Positions 50,750 to 60,300 of a stretch of 64,000 bases of DNA are shown here, in pieces. Position 1 is the stretch's first letter. Each line of letters starts with the position of its first letter. The position numbers and the translations under genes are program-made. The stretch covers positions 806,001 to 870,000 of the forward strand of contig NZ_CP014232.1 in the NCBI RefSeq assembly GCF_001553935.1, read 5' to 3'. This DNA comes from Actinomyces oris (GTDB lineage Bacteria; Actinomycetota; Actinomycetes; Actinomycetales; Actinomycetaceae). The notes under the pieces were generated by a model. The model did not search any database. It was not told the DNA's origin and saw only the letters and a program-made list of their open reading frames with translations.

Positions 50750-52451
50750 GCGCCCGCCGATGTCCCAGCAGCCGGCACCGCCCCGGCGGCGGATCAGCCT
50801 GCGCTCGTGGAGACCCGGCTCGCTGCTCACGCCTCCTCGCAGTCTGCGCACCCGGCTGGTGGTCGGGGTGCTCGGGCTGGTGCTGGTCATGGCGGCGGTC
50901 ATGAGCGCCTTCTCCACCGTCAGCCTGCGCCACACGCTCATGGCGCGCACGGACAGCCAGCTGATGGCGGCCGCCCAGCGCGCCGCCGACAAGCGCCATG
51001 ACCTGACGCAGGAGGCCAGGAAGGCCTCCGATGAGGCGGCCCAGGAGGGCGCGGACAAGCCGGGCGATCAGCCCGACGGGGCCGGCGGGGCCGGCGGCGG
51101 CCCCGGCAAGGAGGGGGTCCCTCCGGGCCTCGACGCCGCCGGGCAGTCGACCGGCACGCTGACGCTCATCACCACGCAGACATCGTCCTCCGACACTGCG
51201 AGCAGTGAGACCGCCGCCTACATCGACAAGAACGGCCACTACGCGTCCATCTCCAAGGAGGACTGCCGGCTGCTGCTGTCCCAGGCCACGGAGGACCACC
51301 CCGTCACCGTGCACCTGCACCACCTGGGCAGCTACCGGGTGGTGGCTACCCGCGACGAGGCCTCGGGCAGCACGGTCATCACCGGGCTCTCCCTGGAGGG
51401 CGACAAGGGGCTCATCCGCACCCAGCTGCTCATCGAGCTGACGGTGGCCCTGCTGGGCGCCCTCGTGGTGGCCCTGGCCGGGCGGACCATGGTGCGCTCC
51501 TCGCTGGCGCCCCTGGAGCGGGTGGCCCGCACCGCGCAGCGCGTGGCCTCCCAGCCGCTGGAGCGCGGCGAGGTGAGCATCGAGGACCGCGTGGAGAAGG
51601 CGGACCTGGACTCCTCGGCCGAGGTCGGTCAGGTCGGCGGCGCCCTCAACACGCTACTGGGGCACGTGGAGTCCGCCCTGGGCGCGCGCCAGCGCTCGGA
51701 GACGCAGGTGCGCCAGTTCGTGGCCGACGCCTCCCACGAGCTGCGCACGCCGCTGGCTTCGATCCGCGGCTACACCGAGCTCATCCGCCGGGAGGGGGCC
51801 GACGCCGACCTGCCGGAGGAGGCCACCTACGCCCTGGAGCGCGTGCACTCCGAGTCGGTGCGGATGACGGCGCTCGTCGAGGACCTGCTGCTGCTGGCCC
51901 GTCTGGACGCCGGGCGCGAGCTGCGCCGCGAGGAGGTGGACCTGGTCGGCCTCCTGGTGGACACGGTGGCCGACGCCCGCGCGGCCGGCCCCGACCACGA
52001 CTGGCAGCTGGATCTGGCCGTCCTGGAGCCGCCGGCCGACGCCACGCCGGAGGAGGCCGAGGACTTCCTGCCCGAGCCTCCGCTGGTCATCGGTGACGAG
52101 GCCCGTCTGCGTCAGGTCATCGTCAACCTCCTGGCCAACGCCCGGGTCCATACGCCGGCCGGTAGCCACGTGACCACGACGCTGGCCCGCGAGGGGGACA
52201 CACTCATCGTGCGCATCCACGACGACGGCCCGGGGATCGCCCCCGACGTACGCGACCGCCTCTTCGAGCGCTTCGCCCGGGGGGACTCCTCGCGCGAGCG
52301 GCGCACCGGCTCCACGGGCCTGGGCATGTCGATCGCGCTGGCCATCGTCCAGTCCCACGGCGGGAGCATTGACGTCGCCTCTTCCACCGCGCCTGAGGAC
52401 CACGGGACCACCTTCAGCGTCAGGCTCCCGGCCGCCGTCGTCGAGGAGTAA
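50736..52451 (+). CDS. Sensor histidine kinase
   Basis: 571 residues. Two transmembrane helices (about 40-62 and 228-250) bracket a ~165-residue extracellular sensor with a Gly/Gln/Pro-rich linker and a small domain around DKNGHYASISKEDCRLLLSQA. A HAMP domain follows, then HisKA with His334 in DASHELRTPLASIRGY, and HATPase with NLLANARVHT, DDGPGIAPDVRDRLFERFAR and GSTGLGMSIALAIV. Cognate of the overlapping response regulator. Followed by a non-coding repeat. Confidence 0.92.
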   Translation: MSAAERPPMSQQPAPPRRRISLRSWRPGSLLTPPRSLRTRLVVGVLGLVLVMAAVMSAFSTVSLRHTLMARTDSQLMAAAQRAADKRHDLTQEARKASDEAAQEGADKPGDQPDGAGGAGGGPGKEGVPPGLDAAGQSTGTLTLITTQTSSSDTASSETAAYIDKNGHYASISKEDCRLLLSQATEDHPVTVHLHHLGSYRVVATRDEASGSTVITGLSLEGDKGLIRTQLLIELTVALLGALVVALAGRTMVRSSLAPLERVARTAQRVASQPLERGEVSIEDRVEKADLDSSAEVGQVGGALNTLLGHVESALGARQRSETQVRQFVADASHELRTPLASIRGYTELIRREGADADLPEEATYALERVHSESVRMTALVEDLLLLARLDAGRELRREEVDLVGLLVDTVADARAAGPDHDWQLDLAVLEPPADATPEEAEDFLPEPPLVIGDEARLRQVIVNLLANARVHTPAGSHVTTTLAREGDTLIVRIHDDGPGIAPDVRDRLFERFARGDSSRERRTGSTGLGMSIALAIVQSHGGSIDVASSTAPEDHGTTFSVRLPAAVVEE

Positions 52452-52457
52452 AGCCGC

Positions 52458-52479
52458 GCGTCAGTCGCGGGTGGCGGGG
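52458..52479 (+). repeat. Left copy of a ~20-bp direct repeat flanking repeat element B
   Basis: GCGTCAGTCGCGG plus GTGGCGGGG; the same sequence minus one G is at 53049-53068, across the stop codon of the PAP2 gene. Confidence 0.65.
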
Positions 52480-52507
52480 CGCTCTTCGCAGAGGGGTGTG
52501 CGTGCCA

Positions 52508-53005
52508 CGCTGTCTCCTTACTTCTGAGACATCCGCTCGGGCGGGAACCTTGGGCAGGCCGGTGGCCCTGGGGCCGAGGACGGGACGAAGGGAAGAGGTC
52601 TGGTGGGGCGTCGGTGTCCACAGCGCTGACATTAACCCCGAATCGGGACTGCATGCCGGTGAAGAACCGCAGAATTCCAACGATCCCCGCCGGGCGCTTC
52701 GGCGGCAGGCTCGGTAATGTCAGCGCTGTGGACACCGGGCCGCGCAGGAGTGAGCCCGGGGTTCTTGCCGCAGAGCCCGACGCCCCGTCACAAGTCCTCC
52801 CCCACCGCTCCCTGCCCGCCGCCTGCGCTGGGGCCTGGAGGCTATGACTCGACGCCGGCTCCGCTTTGAGTCTCGCCTCGAGTCGGCCTACTCCACGAGG
52901 GTCGGGATCCACTGGCCAAGGGTTGTGCGTACTGCACGAAGGCCCCACCTGCCCGAAGTGCACCCGACCCTCCTCCAGTAGCACCCCACCCTCGTGGAGT
53001 GAGCG
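52508..53005 (-). repeat. Non-coding repeat element, copy B
   Basis: Reverse-complement homologue of about 11966-12480. It retains the end motif CTGTCTCCTTACTTCTGAGA (52510-52529) and the nested dyads, most clearly GGTGTCCACAGCGCTGACAT (52613-52632) with its complement at about 52716-52735, now perfect to ~20 bases. The far end seen in copy A is missing here. Frames within it are short or broken by stops that differ between copies, so it is not a gene. Confidence 0.75.
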
Positions 53006-53051
53006 GCGAACCCCCTCAGTGGGGCTCATACCCGATGGCGCCGGGTAGGCG

Positions 53052-54107
53052 TCAGTCGCGGTGGCGGGCGTCGTGCTTGCGGCGGGTGCGGCCCCAGTCG
53101 GTCAGTGAGACGAGCGCGGACAGGGTCAGGCAGGTGACGCCGACGACGGCCACCGACCCGGTGGCGTAGGCGCCGAAGAGCTGCCAGCGCGTCTGCGGGC
53201 CGTCCAGGTGCCACCACACCCAGGCCCCCAGGCCAAGCGCCCCCAGGGTGCACACGATGCCGGCGGCCGCCATGAGAATGTTGGCAACGAGCTGGTGCCA
53301 CAGGCGCGGACCGGCGGCCGTCACGGGAATCGTCCCCACGGTGGTCAGTCCGGGCACCTCACCGGAGCTCTCCTCCCCGGTCCCCTCGCGCAGCGACCAG
53401 GGGGCGCGCCAGGCCCCGCCGGCTACGGCGAGGGCGCCCCAGGACACGGGCACGAAGATCCCGGCCAGGACGTCGGAGGGGCGGTGCCACTGGCACACGA
53501 GGGTGGAGTAGCCCATGGCGACGGTGAACAGCCCCCCGGCCCAGGCCGACAGCGGCCGCCAGCGCCGCCCGGACAGCAGGATGAGGGCGACCGCGGCCGA
53601 GGCCGCCATGGTGGTGTGCCCCGAGGGCAGGGTGTTGGCGTTGTCCCAGCGCTCGGTGATGTTGAAGTCGGGCCGCCACAGGAACTGGTACTTGAGGATC
53701 TGGGTGGTCAGGTTGGCCCCGACCACGGCGACGACGGCCCACACCGCGCGCCGGTGGCTGCGCCGCAGCAGACCGATGACGAGGATCGTCACCACCAGGA
53801 CGACCGCGGCCGGCATGGACACCACCGACAGGAGCCTACGGGCGTGGGCGCTCACGTAGTGCGAGCCGATCTCCGAACCCTCCAGGGCCATGGCGTCGAG
53901 GGTCTGGCCGGTGTGGGTGAACACGAACAGCCCCCACAGGCCGAGCGTCGCCGCCAGGCAGGACAGGGCCAGCAGGCCCCCGCGCAGACGCAGCTGTCCC
54001 AGGGAGCGGGAGGACTGCGACTGAAAGGAGGCCACCGGCCGATCGTAGGTTCTGGCACGCACCAACCAATAGGAAGTCAGCAGCGATTCCTGTGCGGGAC
54101 TGCTCAC
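53052..54107 (-). CDS. PAP2-family membrane phosphatase
   Basis: 351 residues with about seven membrane helices. The three phosphatase motifs are present: KYQFLWRP, PSGHTTMA and VCQWHRPSDVLAG. PAP2 enzymes dephosphorylate lipid phosphates or undecaprenyl pyrophosphate; the substrate here is unknown. The GTG at 54107 overlaps the srtC1 stop as GTGA, so translation is coupled to the sortase, an arrangement suggesting a link with surface anchoring or lipid-carrier recycling, which is inference. Confidence 0.87.
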   Translation of the reverse strand: MSSPAQESLLTSYWLVRARTYDRPVASFQSQSSRSLGQLRLRGGLLALSCLAATLGLWGLFVFTHTGQTLDAMALEGSEIGSHYVSAHARRLLSVVSMPAAVVLVVTILVIGLLRRSHRRAVWAVVAVVGANLTTQILKYQFLWRPDFNITERWDNANTLPSGHTTMAASAAVALILLSGRRWRPLSAWAGGLFTVAMGYSTLVCQWHRPSDVLAGIFVPVSWGALAVAGGAWRAPWSLREGTGEESSGEVPGLTTVGTIPVTAAGPRLWHQLVANILMAAAGIVCTLGALGLGAWVWWHLDGPQTRWQLFGAYATGSVAVVGVTCLTLSALVSLTDWGRTRRKHDARHRD

Positions 54108-55477
54108 GACTCGCGTGCCTCCAGGTCGCTGAACGGGTCCTCCCCCTGGCCCCCTGCGGCCGGGGTGATCGGCCCGTAGGGGGAGGCGGTCTGCGGTTCC
54201 TGCGGCTCAGTGGGCGCGGCCTTCAGGTCCGGGGAGGCGTCGCTTCCGGCGCTCTGCCCCGCGGCGGCCGATGGGCTGATGACCTCGAGCTCGCTGGTCT
54301 CGTCGGTGAACTGCGCATCCGCTCCGGCGGCCCCGACAGCCCCGGCGGAGCCGACGACGTCCTGCAGGGGGCGTCCGGGCCAGCGCTCGGGCGCGCCGTC
54401 GTCGGGTGAGTCATCACCGCGGCCTGCCTCGCGGGCGTCTGAGCCCTTGGCGGCTCGCCCGACGGCACCCCGGGAGCGGCGACGGCGCGTCCACCACAGG
54501 CGCACGAGGATTCCGACGACGACGGCCAGGATGATGACGACGGCCACGATGATGGCCTTCATCCAGGTCTGCATGGGGGCGGGCAGTGCCTTGGCCTCCT
54601 CGGCCGCGGCGGCCGTGGGGTCCATGGGGACGCGCTCACCGGTGACCAGGAGGCGGTGGGAGTTGACGCCGTAGGGCGTACAGGTGATGAGGGTGACCAG
54701 GTCGCGTCCGGGGACCTTGCGCAGGGAGTCGGTCTCCTCGGGCTTGACGACGGTGATGTCGTTGACCTCGTACTTGAGGGTCTGGCCCAGGGAGGAGACG
54801 TAGAAGACGTCGCCCTTCTTGAGCTGGTTGAGGTTGTCGAACATGGTCGCGGTGGACAGCCCGGTGTGACCGGTGAGGACCGAGTGGGTGGAGGGGCCGC
54901 CCACCGGCAGGCTCGTGCCGAACAGGTGCCCGACTCCCTCTGTCAGGGTGCGGCTGTCGGTGCCGTGATAGATGGGCAGGCTCACGTGGATGGAGGGGAT
55001 GACGATCCGGGCCATGACCGGGTCGATGTCCATCTCGTGGAGGTAGGCCTGGTACTGGGGGGTGTCGGGGCGCTGCGACTCGAGCCAGGGGTCGAGGATC
55101 GGCGCGCTCTCCAGGTTGTTGTTGTAGGTCTCGGCGGAGGCGCGCTCCTTGGCGATGGTCTCCGGGCCGGCCGAGTTCACGGTGGCGGTGTACATCTTGG
55201 CCAGGCGCTGCTGCTCGTCGTTGTTGTGCTGGGTCGCCATGACCGGGTACAGGAGGACGGCGACGCCGACGAGCACCAGGACCAGCGGCAGCCAGGTCAG
55301 GAAGCGCTCACGCAGGACCTTGCGGCGGGCCGCCTTCTTCGGGTCAATCTCCGGGGAGGCGGGGCCGTCGGGGGAAACGGGGCCGGGCTGCGGGGCCGCG
55401 TCGTCGAGTTCCCCCTGGGCCTGGCTGGTGCGGGCCTGGGTGATGCGGTCACGAAGTGATGGGAGTAGCGCTGTCAC
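54104..55477 (-). CDS. srtC1: Class C sortase of the type 1 fimbriae
   Basis: 457 residues from a GTG at 55477. Polymerises FimP into the fimbrial shaft. N-terminal transmembrane helix, lid region containing APILDPWLES (the DPW lid motif of pilus sortases), catalytic His in VLTGHTGLST, catalytic Cys in LITCTPYGVNSHRLLVTGER with the Arg three residues from the end, then a second transmembrane helix and a ~110-residue cytoplasmic tail. The frame is open upstream to 55621, but that part spans a hairpin and looks non-coding. Follows fimP, precedes the coupled PAP2 gene. Confidence 0.93.
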   Translation of the reverse strand: MTALLPSLRDRITQARTSQAQGELDDAAPQPGPVSPDGPASPEIDPKKAARRKVLRERFLTWLPLVLVLVGVAVLLYPVMATQHNNDEQQRLAKMYTATVNSAGPETIAKERASAETYNNNLESAPILDPWLESQRPDTPQYQAYLHEMDIDPVMARIVIPSIHVSLPIYHGTDSRTLTEGVGHLFGTSLPVGGPSTHSVLTGHTGLSTATMFDNLNQLKKGDVFYVSSLGQTLKYEVNDITVVKPEETDSLRKVPGRDLVTLITCTPYGVNSHRLLVTGERVPMDPTAAAAEEAKALPAPMQTWMKAIIVAVVIILAVVVGILVRLWWTRRRRSRGAVGRAAKGSDAREAGRGDDSPDDGAPERWPGRPLQDVVGSAGAVGAAGADAQFTDETSELEVISPSAAAGQSAGSDASPDLKAAPTEPQEPQTASPYGPITPAAGGQGEDPFSDLEARES

Positions 55478-55586
55478 GGAGAACCGTGCCTTCCTGCGTC
55501 GGGTTGTCTGCGGAGCTCGCTGCGAGAGACGGGTGGGGATTGATGGTGGCTTTAACGATTGGCAGGGAGGATCCCTGCGACGCCCG

Positions 55587-55620
55587 TGTGGGGGAGACGG
55601 GTTCTCCCGCCTCCCCCACA
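55587..55620 (-). terminator. Hairpin between fimP and srtC1
   Basis: A 14-base stem with one mismatch (TGTGGGGGAG..CGGG / CCCG..CTCCCCCACA), no U-run. It lies 74 bases past fimP and 110 bases before srtC1, a place where partial termination or mRNA-end protection would favour pilin over sortase. Confidence 0.6.
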
Positions 55621-55693
55621 AGGAAGCAGTCAGCGTGATGACGGCCGGCTGGGGCCGGTCACCTCAGTGGCTGCCAGTGGCTGCCAGAGGCTG

Positions 55694-57295
55694 TCAGTGC
55701 TTGGCAACGTGACGGCGCTTGTTGGCGTAGGCGACCACCGCGCCACCGGCCACCAGCAGGGCGCCGGCGATGGTCAGGAAGATGACGCCGTTGGCACCGG
55801 TCAGCGGCAGGCGGAAGCCGGCGTTCTTCGGGATGTCGGTGACGGTCACCTCGGTCGCGGCCTTCTTCTCGGCCTTCTCAGCCAGGACCCGGAAGGGGAG
55901 CGGGTCGGCCTGGAGGTTGTAGCCCTCGGGGGCCTTGGTCTCCACGAGGCAGTAGTAGTCCTCGTCGGTCAGCTGGTCCTTCTTCGCACCGTTGACGTAG
56001 TCGTTGGCGCGCAGGTAGTTGATCTCCACGGTGCCCTGGCCGGCGGTGGTGAAGGTCTTCTCCCCACCGATGGTCAGCGGGTCGACGGTCTGGGTGCTGG
56101 GGTCGGAGTCACGCAGCGTGGCACCGCTGGCGGTCTTGGTGCACTCGTAGACCTGGAACTGGGCGCCGTTGTACTTGGTCTTGTCGGCCAGGTCGTCCGT
56201 ACCGGTCTTGGTGAGAACCACCTTGCCGTACTTGGAGAGCACGGGGGTGGTGGGGATGCCGGGGATGTCCGTGGTGGTGCCGGGGTTGTTCGGGTCCCAG
56301 GTGAAGTTGGGGCTGTCGTTGGGGATGAGGCCCGCGGTGTTGGACAGGTCGCCCTCGAGGTTGACGGCGGCGTCGAACTTGGCGTTCAGGGTCACCTGGA
56401 GCTTGGTCTCGCCGTTGCCGTTGTAGCGCGCCTCGGAGGCCTTGCGGCGGCCCTCCTCGGTGAGCTGGATGGTGGCCCAGTTGTGGTCCTTACCCTCGGC
56501 AGTGATGAGGGTGTAGTCGGTGGTCTCCGCCAGGGTCACCTCGTTCTGACCGACGATCTTGACGACCGGGGTCAGGGCTTCCTTCTTGATGCGCTTGTCG
56601 AGGCGGTCAACGACCTCGTAGCGCTTGATGCGCGCACCGCCGGGGTAGTCCACCTTCGGGATGGAGGTGGTGATGGTGTAGGTGATGTCGCGCCCGGAGC
56701 CGGGGGCCGGCTTGTCGGTCACCTGCTTGTCCACACCGGAGAGGGTGTTCTTGGGGTAGACGTGGACGTTGTAGTTCCACTTGGCGGTGTCCTGCGGGTT
56801 GGTCATCGGCAGGGTGACGACGAAGTCCTCGGCCGGGATGACCTTGTCGGGGGTGCGCGTCTCGCTGACGAGGTAGGCGCCGACCTCGGTCTGGGCGTCG
56901 GTGAAGGAGGCCAGACCGTTGGCACCGGTGGTGATCTTCTGGACGGTGGTGCTCTTGAGGGCACCGGCCTTGACCACGTCACCCTTGAGGTCCGCGAGGG
57001 TCTTCCAGCCGTCGTAGGTCGTCAGGTCCACGTTCAGCTTGGTGATGGTGAACTCGACGTCGGAGACGGGCTTGCACTCGGCCTGGGGGTCCTCGTTACC
57101 GGTCCCCTCCTTGACGCCGTTGGTGTCGGTCTGCTCGCACTTGTGGACGGTCAGCGTGGTGGCCGCGTCGGGGTCGATGGTGGAGCCGTTCGGGTCAGCG
57201 GGTGCCGCCGCGCCGGTCGGGGCGACGAGCGCGCCGGCGGCGAGCGTCATCGCAGCGGCGAGGCCGAGGCCCCGGCGCGTGTTGAGGGAGTGCAT
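55694..57295 (-). CDS. fimP: Type 1 fimbriae major shaft subunit FimP
   Basis: 533 residues. Signal peptide (about 1-30), then three Ig/Cna-like domains. Pilin motif WNYNVHVYPKN with the isopeptide-forming Lys182, E-box YYCLVETKAPEGYNL with Glu452, sorting signal LPLTG at 496-500, a hydrophobic helix and a positively charged KRRHVAKH tail. SrtC1 cleaves at LPLTG and joins the Thr to the Lys of the next subunit. In oral Actinomyces type 1 fimbriae bind salivary proline-rich proteins. A good Shine-Dalgarno (AGGAGA) precedes the ATG. Confidence 0.96.
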   Translation of the reverse strand: MHSLNTRRGLGLAAAMTLAAGALVAPTGAAAPADPNGSTIDPDAATTLTVHKCEQTDTNGVKEGTGNEDPQAECKPVSDVEFTITKLNVDLTTYDGWKTLADLKGDVVKAGALKSTTVQKITTGANGLASFTDAQTEVGAYLVSETRTPDKVIPAEDFVVTLPMTNPQDTAKWNYNVHVYPKNTLSGVDKQVTDKPAPGSGRDITYTITTSIPKVDYPGGARIKRYEVVDRLDKRIKKEALTPVVKIVGQNEVTLAETTDYTLITAEGKDHNWATIQLTEEGRRKASEARYNGNGETKLQVTLNAKFDAAVNLEGDLSNTAGLIPNDSPNFTWDPNNPGTTTDIPGIPTTPVLSKYGKVVLTKTGTDDLADKTKYNGAQFQVYECTKTASGATLRDSDPSTQTVDPLTIGGEKTFTTAGQGTVEINYLRANDYVNGAKKDQLTDEDYYCLVETKAPEGYNLQADPLPFRVLAEKAEKKAATEVTVTDIPKNAGFRLPLTGANGVIFLTIAGALLVAGGAVVAYANKRRHVAKH

Positions 57296-57384
57296 TGCTG
57301 TTCTCTCCTGTGTTGTTGGGATGAATGAGGGATAGAAGGGGTGACCCGCGCGCGACGGAGCGGAGTCGTGGGTTCTTCTCGCGA

Positions 57385-60300
57385 TCAGGCTGAGCGCCCG
57401 AACGAGGAAGTCTTTCGTTGACGCAGTGCCAGCAGGCCGGCGCCGGTGATGGCCGCGATTCCGACGGCGATGTTCATACCGATTCCGCGTCCGCCGGACA
57501 GAGGCAGGGTGCCGATCTGGAGGTCTCGGACGGTGATGGTGTCGTCGGACTTGCTGGCCCCGCTGCGCGAGACCGTCAGGGCCGAGCCGCCGGGAGTGGC
57601 GGTGATGAGCTCGATGCCCGTGTCGGTCACCTTGAAGCGGGCCGGCTTGGCCATGAGCTGGTGCCCGGCGGGAGCCTTGGTCTCCACCAGCCAGTACTCG
57701 CGGTTGATGGCCAGTCCCGTGGTGGTGAAGGTTCCGGTTCCCTTGCCGCCGGTGAAGGTCACGCCGTCGGTCAGGGGCTTGGCACCCGGGGTGGAGGGGT
57801 CCATCGGGTAGAGGTCGAAGGCCGCGTCATCCAGGGGGCCCTGGCTGCCGGTCTTGACGATCGACAGGATGCGCTTGCCGGCATTGGGCGAGACGTTGGC
57901 GCAGGCCACGTCGTGATCGGGCCGGGTGTCGGAGTCCTTGCCCGTCTGAGGCACGACCTTGTTGTAGAGGCCGTGGCCGGGAACGAGGCGCCCCTTGTCC
58001 GTGGTGCAGGCCAGCAGCTCATCGCTGTATCCGGTGACCGACGGGTCGATCTTCACTGTGAAGGTGACGGTGTAGCGGATCGTCAGGCCCGAGTAGAGGG
58101 TCTCGTTGTCGGACAGGCGGTAGGAGCCGTCGGCCTGGGCGTTGACCGTCCGGGTCGGTCCCATCTCGCGCTGCACCTTGACCAGAGTCGGGTTGAGCCC
58201 GGGGGCGAAGGAGGGCTTGTCGTTGATCGGTCCGGTGGACACCGACAGCGATCCCTCGTTGACCACGCTCACGGTGTAGACGACGTCGAAGGTCGAGCCG
58301 TTGCCCGGCTGGGTGGTGACCTCCTTGGAGAACTTCAGCTTGCCGTCGGTGGACAGGCAGCCGTGGTTGTTCCCCTCGCCGTCGGTGTCGCCTTCCATGG
58401 CGATGGTGTTGACCAGGCCGGAGGGCTTGCCGTCGGCGCGCTGGTGACCGCACTGGAAGTCGGACTCGTTGTAGCCCGGGGTGTTCTCGCGAACGGTGAA
58501 GGTCATCTGCATCGTGAAGGTACGGCTGCCACCGTCGGCCCCGGCCCGGGGAGCGGCGGCGAGGCTCTCGCCGGTACCGCCCTTGATGAGGGTGATCGAG
58601 CCGTTGAGGGTTCCGTTGGCAGGGTTGATGGCGGGCAGGGTGACGCCCTGGGCGTCGACTCCCTTCTCCAGGACCTTGATCCGGCTCAGGCGGGTGCCGG
58701 TGGGCATCTGCGGGGTGTCGGTGAGGTCGGCGGCCACCGGGCTGGCGACCAGCGAGGTGTTGGTGACCGTCACCGTGTAGCTGGAGGTGAAGGTGCCATC
58801 ACTGTTGCGGACCACGTCGAGCGGGGTCTTGGAGGCCTTGAACTGGGGGTTGGCGGGCAGGGTGCCGCAGGCCGCGGCCTCCTTGGGCTGCCCGTCGCCC
58901 TTGGTGGTCACCGAGGCCTTGTTGTAGATGGCCTTGCCCTGACCGACGGCGCCCGGGGTGCAGGTTCCCTGGATGCCGGGCAGTCCGGCGTCGGGTCCGG
59001 AGACGTTGAGCACCACCGTGTAGATGTGCTTCTGGCCCGCGGGCAGGGAGATGCCGGTCTTGACGTAGGGCACGCCGGCCTGAGGCGTCTCGGTGCCGGT
59101 GATGGCGCCGCCGGAGATGCTGACCTTGTGGACGGTGACCCCGGTGGGGACCTGCCAGGCGTCATTGAGGTCGTAGGTGAGGCCCGCCTTGGCGGAGGGG
59201 TTGGTCACCGTGATGGTGTAGGTCTGGTCGAAGGTGGTGCGACCGTTGACCTTCTCGGTGCTCTTGGCGACCTTGGCGAAGGTCTTGTCGATACCGGCGT
59301 GCGGGACGACGGAGTTGACGACCTTGATCCGCACGGCGCCCTGCGAGGAGTCGGGCACGGTGAAGGTGACACCGCCGGCGTTGCCGTTGGTCGGGGCCAC
59401 GGCGGTGGAGGCGAGCTCCCGCTCCTGGTTGCCCGGGTTGGTGACCACCTTGAAGGCGGCCGGGTCCTTCCAGCTGACGCTTCCGCCGGCGGAGGTTCCG
59501 GGCTGCTTGAGTCCCCTGGCGTCACGAGCATCCTCGGTGACGGTGCAGGTGGCGCCCACGCGCTGGGCGGGCAGGTTCGCGGCATTGCCCTGGGCGTCCA
59601 CCGTGATCTTGCCGGTGGAGGCACCCTTGCCGTCGGGACCCGGGGTGCAGGTGTAGCTCAGGGAGTAGGAGCCGGCCGTGGCGGCGTCGGAGGCTCCCTC
59701 AACGCTCTTGACCGCACTGACGGGGGTCTGCTGGGGCTTCTGGTGCACGACGCAGGTGACGTTCTTGCCCTCGCCCAGCACGAACTTGTTGTCCGCGCTG
59801 ACGGGCACGTTGCTGCCGTCGTCGTTGGTGCAGACCCAGGGGCCGTTCTGCGAGTACCCATCGGGGCCGTTGCCCGAGGACAGGCCGTAGGTGCCGCCGG
59901 CGGTGTAGACCTTGCTGACGGCGGGCGTGCCGCTGGCACCGGTGATGGTCTTCTGCCCGAAGAGCCCATCGGTGGCGGGCTTGGCGGTCAAGGTCCACTG
60001 CTCGGGCCTGGCGCTGCCGCCGTCGACGATGTTGACGAGGGTGACGCGCCCACGGCCGACGACGTACTCGTTGTGCCAGACGCACTTGACGGCGACCTCG
60101 TCCTGGCGCTCGGCCAGCTGGGTCTCATCGAGGCGGATGGTGCGCTGGTCGAGGTTCACGGAGTCGGACTTGTCCAGGCGGGTGGTTCCGTCACGGCGCA
60201 GCAGCGGGGCGGCGCCGTTACTCACCGTGCAGCTGACGTCGCGCAGGAACCAGCCGGTGGTCCAGACGTCACCAGTCGTCCGGTCGACGGCGGCCTGCGG

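Noticed and set aside
52112..53029. A 305-codon minus-strand frame overlapping the kinase gene and element B
   Set aside because: It runs antisense through the kinase C-terminus and a non-coding repeat; no recognisable domain.
55478..55621. Longer N-terminus for SrtC1
   Set aside because: It would translate the intergenic hairpin; the residues are Arg/Pro-rich and not sortase-like.
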